12,709 nucleotides of DNA from Chloroflexi bacterium RBG_16_56_11. Lineage in GTDB: Bacteria > Chloroflexota > Dehalococcoidia > Dehalococcoidales > RBG-16-60-22. Positions 1 through 7,626 of this stretch are shown here, one piece after another. Made by a program: the position numbers and the translations under genes. How positions within the stretch are numbered: the first letter of the stretch is position 1; each line of letters begins with the position of its first letter. The DNA lies in assembly GCA_001796865.1 (NCBI GenBank), contig MGNQ01000032.1, positions 953-13,661 on the forward strand. The letters are read 5' to 3'. The notes below the pieces were generated by a model. That model did no database searches. It was not told where the DNA came from and saw only the letters and a list, made by a program, of their open reading frames with translations.

Positions 1-1217
1 CCGTTATCCGAGGAAGTCACCACGAACTCACTTACCTTGCCCGGCCGGCCATACGCGGCCGGATTAGACAGGCTGCGTCCGATGCCGACCGGCGTATCTT
101 CACCCATATCCCAATCATTACGGTCTATCATGCAGGCGAAGATATCCGACACGGCCTCGTTCAGGGCGCCGGATTCATAGCTGTAGATAAGGTTTGCGGT
201 GTTCTGGGTCAAACCGTGAGTCCATTCGTGGGCAACGATATCTTTTTCCGAGAATCCCGGGCCGAACGCTGTCTGCTCTCCGTTCCAAAGGGCATTAGCC
301 ACGGTCCCGTACCTGACACTGGCATACAGCGCCGCGCCGAGATTATCGAAGCTGTCACGCCCGAAAACTGAATAATAATAATCGTAGGTATCGCCGGTGA
401 AAGTGTAGGCCTTGGTGGCGTCCGCCGATGGCGTTCCCAGAGGCCCTGATTCGAGATAACTCACCGGGCCGGGAAGGGTCGTTGAACCATCAAGGTCGTA
501 GATGGTACGGTTTTTGAAAGAAGGCCAGTTGTTATAACTGTGGAGCACCTCGCCGTTTGAGGCGTCGACAAATACTGTACGCGAGTCCGGTGGTGAATCC
601 TGATTAATAATTAACATATAAGCCAGATGATTTTCACCACCCCCGCTAATACCGAGAATCGTCGGGTTAAAGACTGACAGACTCTGTCCACCCAGTTGCG
701 TATTATTCAAGCCTATTTTTTGGATGGCCACTTCATAAGCTCCGGAAACGTCCAATGCCGGTTCAGTGGATAACTGTATTGACGATAAATATTCGCCGTT
801 CAGGGCTATTATCCGGCCCTGCGAAATATGCGCCAGAATTTCAGACGCGAAGACAGGTAGACCTTCATAATACTGTTGCAGACGGACGTGTGATATACCC
901 AGACTATCTGTCACGGATGAGTCTACTTTCCATTGAGCGGCACCCACGTCGATGCCGAGAGACGCCTGATTAGCCTGAAGAAATGCCGCTGCTATAATTT
1001 CTGGCTGCAAGGCTTCGGCGGACGTTAGGCCCAGGCCCGAAGCCGTGGCGGCGTCTCCCTTTAACAGGTCAGGGAGTCCGGCGGACTCGTGCCAGAAAAG
1101 CTGGACGACACCGGCTACCGATGATGCGGCCGCGCCGCCGGGCGCCACAACGATAGCTCCTACTACGCTGAACAGGACCAGCAGCACGACTACCAATGAA
1201 TGTAAAAAATTTTTCAA
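1..1217 (-). CDS. Secreted M4 (thermolysin-like) zinc metallopeptidase, 3' end outside window
   Basis: An extracellular protease precursor. Reading the minus strand from 1217 gives an unbroken frame of about 405 codons to the window edge. Residues 1-35 form a signal peptide (Lys at 2, a long Val/Leu run, then small residues). Around residues 60-200 is a propeptide of the FTP/PepSY kind, with the stretch LQQYYEGLPVF near residue 113. The catalytic HEWTH motif (HExxH) lies at residues 330-334. GALNEAVSDIF follows and places the third zinc ligand Glu354 twenty residues after the second His, as in thermolysin (seen in sequence; family assignment from established M4 signatures). The rest of the catalytic domain lies off the window. 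The start is a TTG preceded by a GAGAGGTGA Shine-Dalgarno; no ATG or GTG fits that position. The gene is divergent from the formate dehydrogenase operon and probably has its own regulation (see the repeats at 1339-1382). It probably degrades protein outside the cell. Confidence 0.93.
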   Translation of the reverse strand, partial: MKNFLHSLVVVLLVLFSVVGAIVVAPGGAAASSVAGVVQLFWHESAGLPDLLKGDAATASGLGLTSAEALQPEIIAAAFLQANQASLGIDVGAAQWKVDSSVTDSLGISHVRLQQYYEGLPVFASEILAHISQGRIIALNGEYLSSIQLSTEPALDVSGAYEVAIQKIGLNNTQLGGQSLSVFNPTILGISGGGENHLAYMLIINQDSPPDSRTVFVDASNGEVLHSYNNWPSFKNRTIYDLDGSTTLPGPVSYLESGPLGTPSADATKAYTFTGDTYDYYYSVFGRDSFDNLGAALYASVRYGTVANALWNGEQTAFGPGFSEKDIVAHEWTHGLTQNTANLIYSYESGALNEAVSDIFACMIDRNDWDMGEDTPVGIGRSLSNPAAYGRPGKVSEFVVTSSDN

Positions 1218-1338
1218 GACTATCACCTCTCAATGATGTCAAATTGAGATTAACTAATAAATGATAAGCTAGGCAAGAAAGTAACTCATGCCGCGTGATT
1301 GTTACCGGATTTTGAAAATATTTCTACTCGTCCGTCTT

Positions 1339-1382
1339 GATTCCGTTAAGATTTTTCCTACCATTTTCTAACGGTTTTCTAA
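1339..1382 (-). repeat. Four tandem 11-bp repeats upstream of the M4 peptidase, candidate response-regulator site
   Basis: Read on the minus strand, 1382 to 1339 splits into four consecutive 11-mers: TTAGAAAACCG, TTAGAAAATGG, TAGGAAAAATC and TTAACGGAATC. The first two share their first eight bases; the last two are degenerate. An 11-bp head-to-tail period is the typical geometry for OmpR/PhoB-family response regulators, which bind one face of the helix. Twelve bases after the last repeat lies TAGAAA (1326-1321), a 4/6 match to a -10 box with no good -35, as expected for an activator-dependent promoter. The regulator and the promoter are inferred. The rest of 1218-1338 shows nothing clear. Confidence 0.45.
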
Positions 1383-1490
1383 TTTGTTTATAACATAGGT
1401 TCCACAACGGGTCAATGAAAGAAGAATGAAACTCGTATGCAACACGGCAAAAACCCGGGAAATCGGGACGGTAATCCGAAAACTGAGAAA

Positions 1491-1533
1491 AATAAGTATT
1501 TATACTTATTGACTATCGGTATTTATACTTATT
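1491..1533. repeat. Palindrome plus 15-bp direct repeat, candidate operator of the fdn operon
   Basis: AATAAGTA at 1491-1498 is repeated in inverted form as TACTTATT at 1503-1510, a perfect 8-bp inverted repeat with a 4-bp spacer. The 15-mer GTATTTATACTTATT occurs at 1496-1510 and again at 1519-1533, 23 bp apart, about two helical turns. The second copy ends five bases before the -35 box of the predicted promoter. Three half-sites (one inverted, two direct) next to a promoter suggest binding of a dimeric regulator. It does not match the FNR consensus. The protein that binds it is unknown. Confidence 0.5.
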
Positions 1534-1538
1534 TTTTA

Positions 1539-1568
1539 TTGACAAGCCTTATATCCATAAGATATACT
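1539..1568 (+). promoter_or_regulatory. Predicted sigma70-type promoter of the fdnGHI-fdhE operon
   Basis: TTGACA at 1539-1544 (perfect -35) and TATACT at 1563-1568 (5/6 -10) are separated by 18 bases. Transcription would start near 1575, leaving a leader of about 140 nucleotides before fdnG. This is the best promoter match in the window by eye. The repeats at 1491-1533 lie directly upstream and a terminator-like hairpin lies in the leader. Confidence 0.7.
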
Positions 1569-1610
1569 GGTTTACTGGTTATGAGTGTATTCCCGTTTAT
1601 TCTCGAAATG

Positions 1611-1642
1611 GAGTCTCGTCCGGGGGAAGAGGCTCTTTTTTT
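1611..1642 (+). terminator. Intrinsic-terminator-like hairpin in the fdn leader, possible attenuator
   Basis: GAGTCTC (1611-1617) pairs with GAGGCTC (1629-1635) over seven base pairs including one G-U. The loop is 11 bases and a run of seven T (1636-1642) follows immediately. It sits about 35 bases after the predicted start site and about 70 bases before fdnG, with no gene upstream on this strand that it would need to terminate. It is therefore a candidate premature terminator (attenuator). No antiterminator partner was identified and the stem is short, so function is an inference. Confidence 0.5.
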
Positions 1643-1714
1643 ATGCCCGGATTACAGGATTTCCCCCCTGACCGAGTTCAAAGCTACTTTACGCTAATCT
1701 AAAAGGGAGGCACT

Positions 1715-4700
1715 ATGGAGCTAAGCCGGAGAGATTTTCTCAGGGTGTCCGGGGCCGGAATAGGAGGGGTGTTGCTGTTCAAGGCCATGGGAGACGGGGT
1801 TGCCATGGCGACGCCCATCAAACGTATTCCCCTGACAAGGAGCGGCCAAGAAACCGCCACGATTTGCCCTTACGATGGCTCAGGCTGCGGATTCATCGTT
1901 ACGGCCCGGGACGGCAAAGTCGTCAATATCGAAGGCGACCCGGAACACCCGGTGAATCGCGGGGCGGGCTGTGCCAAGGGGGCGGCGTTACGCCAGATAT
2001 CCGCCGATAACCCCTGGCGGCTGAACAAGGTCCTCTATCGTCCGGCCGGCAGCGGGCAGTTCGAGGAAAAGACATGGGACTGGGCAATAACCGAAATCGC
2101 CGACCGTATCAAGAAGGCCAGGGACGCCGGCTTTATCGAAAAGGACAGCAAGGGCAATACCGTCAACCGGACCGAGACCATCGCCAACATCGGCGGCGCC
2201 GCCCTCGATAACGAGGAGTGCTACCTGCTGGCTAAATTCGCCAGGTCGCTGGGCATCGTTTACCTTGAACACCAGGCCCGTCTCTGACATTCCCCTACTG
2301 TCGCCAGTCTGGCGCAGAGCTTCGGACGGGGTGCCATGACCAACCACTGGGGCGATATCGCCAACTCGGACGTCGTCATGGCGCTGGGGGGCAATCCCGC
2401 CGAGAACCACCCGGCCGCCTTCGGACATATCACCATCGCTAAAGAGAGAGGGGCGAAACTCATCAGCGTCGACCCCCGTTTCACCAGGACTTCATCCAAG
2501 GCCGACGTTTATGCCCCTATCAGGTCGGGCACGGATGTCGCCTTCGTCGGCGGCATGATCAAGTACGTCTTGGATGACATCGAGGCCAATCCGTCCAACT
2601 ACAACATGGTCTATATCACCGAATATACTAACGCCTCTTATCTGGTCAATACAGGCTTCAAAGGCCCGGCGGAACTGGAAGGCCTGTTTTCCGGCTATGC
2701 CGGCGGCCTGAACGAGACCGATGGGACCAAGAGAAAATACGATAAAGCCACCTGGGCTTACCAGGTCGATGACAAGAGTATCCCGAAGAAAGATAAAACG
2801 CTCCAGGACGCCAATTGCGTTTTCCAGATTTTGAAGCGTCAGTACGCCAGGTATACCGTCGATAAGGTCAACGCCATCTGCGGCACACCCAGGGACGCCT
2901 TTCTCGAGGTATGCAAGACGTTCGCCGCTTCCGGCAAGACAGGTAAAGCCGGCGTGATACTTTACGCCATGGGCACGACCCAGCATACCAACGGCGCCGA
3001 GAATATCCGGGCTTATTCCATACTCCAACTGTTGCTGGCCAACATGGGCGTTGCCGGCGGCGGCATCGATGCCATGCGGGGCGAGTCAAACGTCCAGGGC
3101 TCGACCGACTTCGGCCTCCTCTTCGACAGCATCCCCGGCTACCTGGGTATGTTCACCGACGCCGATACTTCACGGCAGAAGTACCTGGATAGGGTCACCC
3201 CCAAAAATAACGATCCCACCAGCGCCAACTGGCTGCAAAACTACCCCAAGTACATCACCAGCCTGCTTAAGGCCTGGTACGGGGATGCCGCTACCAAAGA
3301 CAATGATTTCGGCTTCCACTACCTGCCCAAGATAGAGACCGGGAAAAACTACTCCTGGATTTCCCTCTTCGAGGCAATGGCGGCCGGTAAAATCAAGGGT
3401 ATGATGGCCTGGGGGCAGAACCCGGCCGTGGGCGGGCCGAGCTCTAACACGGAGCGGCAGGCCCTGGCCAACCTCGACTGGCTGGTGGCCAGCGACCTCT
3501 GGATGACCGAGACGATGGAGTTCTGGAAACGTCCGGGCGTCAATCCGGCAGACATCAAAACCGAGGTCTTTGTCCTGCCGGCACGCGCTTCCTTCGAAAA
3601 AGAGGGCAGTGTTACCAACAGCAGCCGGTGGATGCAGTGGCGCTACAAAGCCGCCGAAGGCCCGGGAGAAGCCGAGGACGACCTCTGGATGATTAACAAA
3701 ATCATGCTCAGGCTCAGAGAGCTTTACGCCAAAGACGGCGGCCCCAATGCCGAAGCAATCACCAAAACGAACTGGAACTACGGTGACCCGCCGGATGTAC
3801 ATAAAGTAGCCAAGGAAATTAACGGCTACGATACCACCACCGGCAAACAGATCGATGGTTTCGCCAATCTCAAGGATGACGGCACCACGGCCTGCGGCGA
3901 GTGGGTCTATTGCGGCAGCTATGTCGAGCCGGACAAGGAACCGAATGCTCCCGTGCCGGGAAACCGGGCCAGCCGGCGTGACCTCGCTCCGGACGCGTTC
4001 AATACCGGGCTTTATCCCAAGTGGGCCTGGTCCTGGCCGGTCAACCGCCGCATTATCTATAACCGGGCCTCGGTCGACCTCAACGGAGAGCCGTGGGACA
4101 AAGAGCACCCGGTGATAAAGTGGAATCCCACTAAAGGTGAAACCGGCGGCTGGGATGGTGATGTTGTCGATGGAAACTACCCGCCGATAGCTGTCGACCC
4201 CGTAAAATCGAGGTATCCCTTCATCATGACATCGGAAGGAGTAGCCCGTCTCTTCGCCCAGGGCATGGCCGACGGACCGATGCCCGAGTTCTACGAGCCC
4301 TGGGAATGCCCCGTCAGCAACCAGATGTCTTCACAAACGAGCAACCCGGTGGCCAAAGTCTGGCGGCCGGACGAGCAGGGGAAACCCGACAAATATCCGA
4401 TTGTCGCCACGACCTACCGCGTCTGCGAGCACTGGCAGGCCGGGCAGATGACACGGAACATGCCCTGGCTCGTCGAACTCATGCCCGAGCCGTTCGTCGA
4501 AATGAGCAACGAGCTGGCGGCAGAAAAAGGCATCGCCAACGGGGACAAGGTGACCATCGAATCCACGCGCGGCAAGGTGACGATGGTGGCCATGGTAACC
4601 GGCCGATTCAAGCCCTTCCAGATGAACGGCCGCCGGGTCCACGAGGTGGGGCTGCTCTGGCACTGGGGTTACAGCGGGCTGTCCACGGGCGACAGCGCTA

Positions 4701-4783
4701 ATATACTCACGCCCCACATCGGCGACGCTAATACCATGATTCCTGAATATAAAGCCTTCCTGGTGGATGTTAAAAAGGCTTAG
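1715..4783 (+). CDS. fdnG: Formate dehydrogenase-N/O type catalytic subunit, selenoprotein (UGA at codon 191)
   Basis: Oxidises formate to CO2 on the outer face of the membrane at a molybdenum or tungsten bis-MGD site with one [4Fe-4S] cluster. The product is 1022 residues, close to E. coli FdnG, provided the TGA at 2285-2287 is read as selenocysteine 191. The flanking residues ARL-Sec-HSPTVASLAQSFGRG match the active-site region of E. coli FdnG almost exactly, and the frame continues uninterrupted to 4783. Residues 1-32 are a Tat signal (Arg5-Arg6, hydrophobic stretch, AMA before the likely cleavage). The cluster motif is Cys51-x2-Asp54-x3-Cys58-x27-Cys86, so the usual second cysteine is aspartate; Lys88 is kept. 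The C-terminus (PEYKAFLV) also follows FdnG. A GGGAGG Shine-Dalgarno lies 4 bases before the ATG. It heads an operon with fdnH 18 bases downstream. The paralogue FdoG cannot be excluded as the closer name. Confidence 0.95.
2285..2317 (+). promoter_or_regulatory. Selenocysteine UGA codon with bacterial SECIS-like stem-loop
   Basis: Downstream of the UGA (2285-2287) the RNA can fold as CUG (2298-2300), a bulged U (2301), CGCCA (2302-2306), loop GUC (2307-2309), UGGCG (2310-2314) and CAG (2315-2317). Counting the U of UGA as 1, the bulged U is position 17 and the loop G and U are positions 23 and 24. These are the nucleotides known to be contacted by SelB in E. coli formate dehydrogenase SECIS elements. 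Both the stem geometry and the AGUCU apex resemble E. coli fdnG. The hairpin is within the coding sequence and is translated. Confidence 0.88.
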
Positions 4784-4801
4784 CCAGACAAGGAGGAGAT
4801 G

Positions 4802-5632
4802 ATGGCAGAAAAAGCGATTCTATATGACGCATCGAAATGCACCGCCTGCCGGGGCTGCCAGGTAATTTGCAAACAATGGAACGGGAACGACGAAATTATA
4901 CCCTCCCCTTCGAGCGGCGATAGAGTGGCGGTAAAAAGCCGGGGCACCTATGAGAACCCTCCTGACCTCGCCCCCGATACCTGGATAAAGATGAAGTTCA
5001 CCGAGGCCGAGAGCAGCGGTAAAATGCGCTGGCTCTTCACCCGCCGGTCGTGCATGCACTGCACGGATGCCGGCTGCGTCCGCGCCTGCCCCAACGGCAC
5101 CCTGTATCACAATGAGTTCGGGACCGTGTCCTATAATAAGGACACCTGCATCGGATGCGGCTACTGCATCCCCGCCTGCCCGTTCGATGTGCCGCGCTTG
5201 AAAGGTAACAGAATCACCGGAATCGCCAAGGCGGACAAGTGCACTTTCTGCACCACCCAGGGACTCGACCGCATTGTCGAAGGAATGGAACCCGCCTGCG
5301 TCAAGACATGCCCGCCGGGGGCCCTGGCCTACGGCGAACGCGAAGCGATGGTGGTCCTGGGCCGTCAGAGGGTCGATTTACTGAAGTCGCGCGGAGTGGG
5401 CGGGGCTAACCTTTACGGTGAAAACGAGCTGAACGGCCTGCATGTCCTCTACGTTCTGGAAGACTCGCCAGGCGCGTACGGATTGCCGGTTAATCCTCGA
5501 GTTCCAGGCGCGACTATCGCCTGGAAAGACGTCATTCAGCCGGTGGGCTGGGCCGTGGGCGGCCTCACCATCCTGGGGCTGGGAATGAACTGGCTGGTGG
5601 CCCGCGCTAACGCCAAGAAGGAGGAAAAATGA
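4802..5632 (+). CDS. fdnH: Formate dehydrogenase iron-sulfur (beta) subunit
   Basis: Carries electrons from FdnG to the membrane subunit. Sixteen cysteines form four [4Fe-4S] motifs, numbered from the second ATG: C13/C16/C19/C23, C84/C87/C92/C96, C116/C119/C122/C126 and C147/C150/C166/C170. This is the ferredoxin-like four-cluster arrangement of the FdnH/FdoH/NrfC-type family. The C-terminus (about residues 247-266) is a single hydrophobic helix followed by basic residues, as in E. coli FdnH, where it anchors the subunit to the membrane. There is no signal peptide, consistent with co-export with FdnG through Tat. Two ATGs occur in tandem (4799 and 4802). The second is chosen because it lies five bases after AGGAGG (4791-4796), whereas the first is only two bases away. 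The last four bases overlap fdnI (ATGA), indicating translational coupling. Confidence 0.95.
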   Translation: MAEKAILYDASKCTACRGCQVICKQWNGNDEIIPSPSSGDRVAVKSRGTYENPPDLAPDTWIKMKFTEAESSGKMRWLFTRRSCMHCTDAGCVRACPNGTLYHNEFGTVSYNKDTCIGCGYCIPACPFDVPRLKGNRITGIAKADKCTFCTTQGLDRIVEGMEPACVKTCPPGALAYGEREAMVVLGRQRVDLLKSRGVGGANLYGENELNGLHVLYVLEDSPGAYGLPVNPRVPGATIAWKDVIQPVGWAVGGLTILGLGMNWLVARANAKKEEK

Positions 5633-6285
5633 CCAATCAGGAAGTTGAGAAGTACCGCCGGCCGGTCCGCATATTACACTGGGTGCATTCGGGCGCTTTC
5701 GTGGTGCTGTTTCTTACCGGCCTCGTCCTCTTTATTCCCCAGCTGGCGTTCCTGGCCGAGGACAGCTGGACACGTCTTATTCACCGAATCGGGGCGGCTA
5801 TTTTCATCATCGTACCCCTTCTTTACCTGGTCATAAATCCTAAAGCGGCCGTGCGCGGCGTGAAAATGGCTTTTACCTGGGGCATCGCAGACATGGAGTG
5901 GCTCCGGGCGGCGCCGCGCTACTATTTCCTCGGCGATGAAAAGGCAATGCCGCCGCAGGGTTCTCTGAACAGCGGCCAGAAGATGTGGTGGTTCCTGACC
6001 ATAGTGTGTGGCGTGGTCTTCATTTTAACGGGACTGGTGATGTGGTTCGCCAGGACGGCGGCCCCGGCGGCGCTGCTGCAATGGATGATATTTCTCCATG
6101 CTGTTGTCTTCATCGTCGCCGGCGCCATGTTCTTCCTCCACCTCTACCTCGGCGTTTTCCATCCGCTGATGACCGAGGCCTGGAAGGCCATGGCTACCGG
6201 AAAAATCTCTGCCGAGTACGCCCGTGAACACCACGGCAAATGGTACGAAGAAGTATCGAAGTCTAAGGAACAACCGGCTAAATAA
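5629..6285 (+). CDS. fdnI: Formate dehydrogenase cytochrome b (gamma) subunit
   Basis: Membrane diheme cytochrome b that receives electrons from FdnH and reduces quinone. At 218 residues it is the usual size for FdnI. Four membrane segments are visible at about residues 15-40, 48-70, 118-142 and 152-178. Histidines 17, 52, 157 and 171 correspond in position and context to the heme b ligands of E. coli FdnI (RILHW, IHRIG, FLHAV, LHLY). Other conserved features are GQKMWWF before the third helix and the C-terminal HHGKWYEEV, equivalent to HHPRWYREV in E. coli. The start overlaps the fdnH stop by four bases, and its stop codon shares one base with the fdhE start, so the genes are tightly coupled. 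The helix boundaries are estimates by eye. Confidence 0.95.
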   Translation: MTNQEVEKYRRPVRILHWVHSGAFVVLFLTGLVLFIPQLAFLAEDSWTRLIHRIGAAIFIIVPLLYLVINPKAAVRGVKMAFTWGIADMEWLRAAPRYYFLGDEKAMPPQGSLNSGQKMWWFLTIVCGVVFILTGLVMWFARTAAPAALLQWMIFLHAVVFIVAGAMFFLHLYLGVFHPLMTEAWKAMATGKISAEYAREHHGKWYEEVSKSKEQPAK

Positions 6286-7106
6286 TGGCGGATGTTGATA
6301 AAGATATTCTCGCCAGCCTGGATACCCTCGAAAAGGAGGAAGGCTCCCTGCCCCGGCTTTTACAGTTTTTCCGGGAACTTCTCAATATCCAGGCCGGGAT
6401 GAAGGAAAAAGTCCGCGTTCCCCGGATTGAGAACGAAGAAGCCTTACGCCAGAGACTGGAACAGGGACTTCCCCTGCTGGACTTCAACCATATAATCATC
6501 GATATGCCGCTATTCCAGGAGCATTTCGCCAGGGTTGTTTCCATTTACAGCAAATATCCGGACCTGTTCGGGGAAATACCGGCGGCCGTGACCGAAGCGG
6601 GGAGACTGATTAGCGGGGAGGCCGTCATCGCCTGGCTTACGTCCGGGGAACTGCCGGCCGCTTTTAGCTCCAGTCCGGCGCTGGCTCAGTCAGTATTCCT
6701 GGCCGTGCTCAGGCCCTGGCTGGTGAAATACGCGACCAGCCTGGCATCACTGGTCGACCAGGACCGCTGGCGCCGACGGGTCTGCCCGGTCTGCGGAGGC
6801 GTGCCGGATTTTTCCTTCCTTGATAAAGAACGGGGATCGCGATGGCTGGTGTGCTCCCGGTGCGATACGGAATGGGCATTCCAGCGTCTGGAGTGTCCCT
6901 GGTGCGGCTGCCAGGAACCGGGGCAACTGGCCTACCTGGCTGACGACCAGGAGCTATACCGTGTCTATACGTGCCAGTGCTGCCGGAAATACGTTAAAAC
7001 TATCGATTTGCGCAAGACCGAACAAAAAGTGCTCCTGCCGCTGGAACGTTTACTGACGCTCGACCTGGACCGGCAGGCACAGGAAAAAGGCTTTACGGCC
7101 GCCTAG
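6285..7106 (+). CDS. fdhE: Formate dehydrogenase accessory protein FdhE
   Basis: A cytoplasmic factor required for active formate dehydrogenase-N/O in E. coli, thought to act on the catalytic subunit before Tat export (established for the family). The 273-residue product is somewhat shorter than E. coli FdhE. Its N-terminal half is helical and poorly conserved. The C-terminal half has the four paired-cysteine knuckles of the family: C167/C170 (CPVCGG), C190/C193 (CSRC), C204/C207 (CPWC) and C230/C233 (CQCC), which bind metal in rubredoxin-like fashion. The ATG overlaps the fdnI TAA by one base, so it is the last gene of the operon. Its end is only 32 bases from the end of the convergent cupin gene. 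I saw no strong intrinsic terminator in that gap. Confidence 0.93.
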   Translation: MADVDKDILASLDTLEKEEGSLPRLLQFFRELLNIQAGMKEKVRVPRIENEEALRQRLEQGLPLLDFNHIIIDMPLFQEHFARVVSIYSKYPDLFGEIPAAVTEAGRLISGEAVIAWLTSGELPAAFSSSPALAQSVFLAVLRPWLVKYATSLASLVDQDRWRRRVCPVCGGVPDFSFLDKERGSRWLVCSRCDTEWAFQRLECPWCGCQEPGQLAYLADDQELYRVYTCQCCRKYVKTIDLRKTEQKVLLPLERLLTLDLDRQAQEKGFTAA

Positions 7107-7138
7107 CCCCGGTCACCAGCGTACCTGGAAAACATCAT

Positions 7139-7588
7139 TTATAGTGCCCCCGGTCTCAGGGGCATCAGCGCGCCCTTGGCGTCTTTCTTGATATACTCCC
7201 CGCCCAGGGTGATATTTATCAGCATTATAGGTTTACTGATGCGTTTATAGTTCATCGGGCAGTGCAGCAGTCCGGCCGGGACGTGGACGATGGTGGCCTG
7301 GGTGATGGTGTGTTTAACCTTCTCTTCGCCCAGCCATATCTCCACCTCGGCGTCAAAGTCACTTACGTCTTCCGGCGTGCCCAGGAAGCACAGGAACTGG
7401 TCGTAGTCATGTTTATGCGGGACCTCGAACTGGAAGGGGGGCCCGTAGAAGAAAGAGTACCGGATACCGACGTTGCCGGAGCCGCCGTTGGTCAGGCCGT
7501 CATAGACCATGCGATTTGCCAAAGGGGGAAAGTCGCCTTTAACGGTCAGCGCCTTGATGACGTACTCGCTGTATTTCTTCCTGGCCAT
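7139..7588 (-). CDS. Small cupin-fold protein, paralogue 1 (Gln at the cupin Glu position)
   Basis: A 149-residue single-domain cupin of unknown substrate. The metal-binding signature is H58-x-H60-x3-Q64, with the second motif P104-A-G-L-L-H109. The three histidines are canonical for cupins, but Gln64 replaces the usual Glu. Between the motifs is an acidic strand DAEVEIWLG shared with the three other cupins of this window, and after the second motif the KRISKPIML strand is likewise shared. The N-terminus MARKKYSEYV resembles that of paralogue 4 (MAGKKYEQYV). No signal peptide or membrane segment, so cytoplasmic. A GGAG lies a few bases before the ATG. It is the last gene of a minus-strand operon, 38 bases after paralogue 2. 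Whether it is an enzyme (dioxygenase, isomerase) or a binding protein cannot be told. Confidence 0.85.
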   Translation of the reverse strand: MARKKYSEYVIKALTVKGDFPPLANRMVYDGLTNGGSGNVGIRYSFFYGPPFQFEVPHKHDYDQFLCFLGTPEDVSDFDAEVEIWLGEEKVKHTITQATIVHVPAGLLHCPMNYKRISKPIMLINITLGGEYIKKDAKGALMPLRPGAL

Positions 7589-7626
7589 CTAATCTCCTAC
7601 TCCTTCACGTAAACGTTTATTCTCGC

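Noticed and set aside
1437..1697. 86-residue open frame in the fdn leader
   Set aside because: It spans the predicted promoter, repeats and terminator hairpin, has no good ribosome binding site, and its product shows no coding character.
3170..4108. 312-residue minus-strand frame inside fdnG
   Set aside because: It is an antisense shadow of a high-GC coding region that matches FdnG along its whole length.
2336..4783. Separate 815-residue molybdopterin oxidoreductase starting at an internal ATG
   Set aside because: It is in the same frame as the upstream 190-codon piece, only a UGA separates them, and the residues around the UGA match the selenocysteine site of FdnG. It is one selenoprotein, not two genes or a pseudogene.
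7145..7164. TGCCCC/GGGGCA hairpin as terminator of the fdn operon
   Set aside because: It has no T-run on either strand and lies within the C-terminal codons of the convergent cupin gene. A weak minus-strand AGGC/GCCT stem followed by five T at the end of fdhE is also too short to call.
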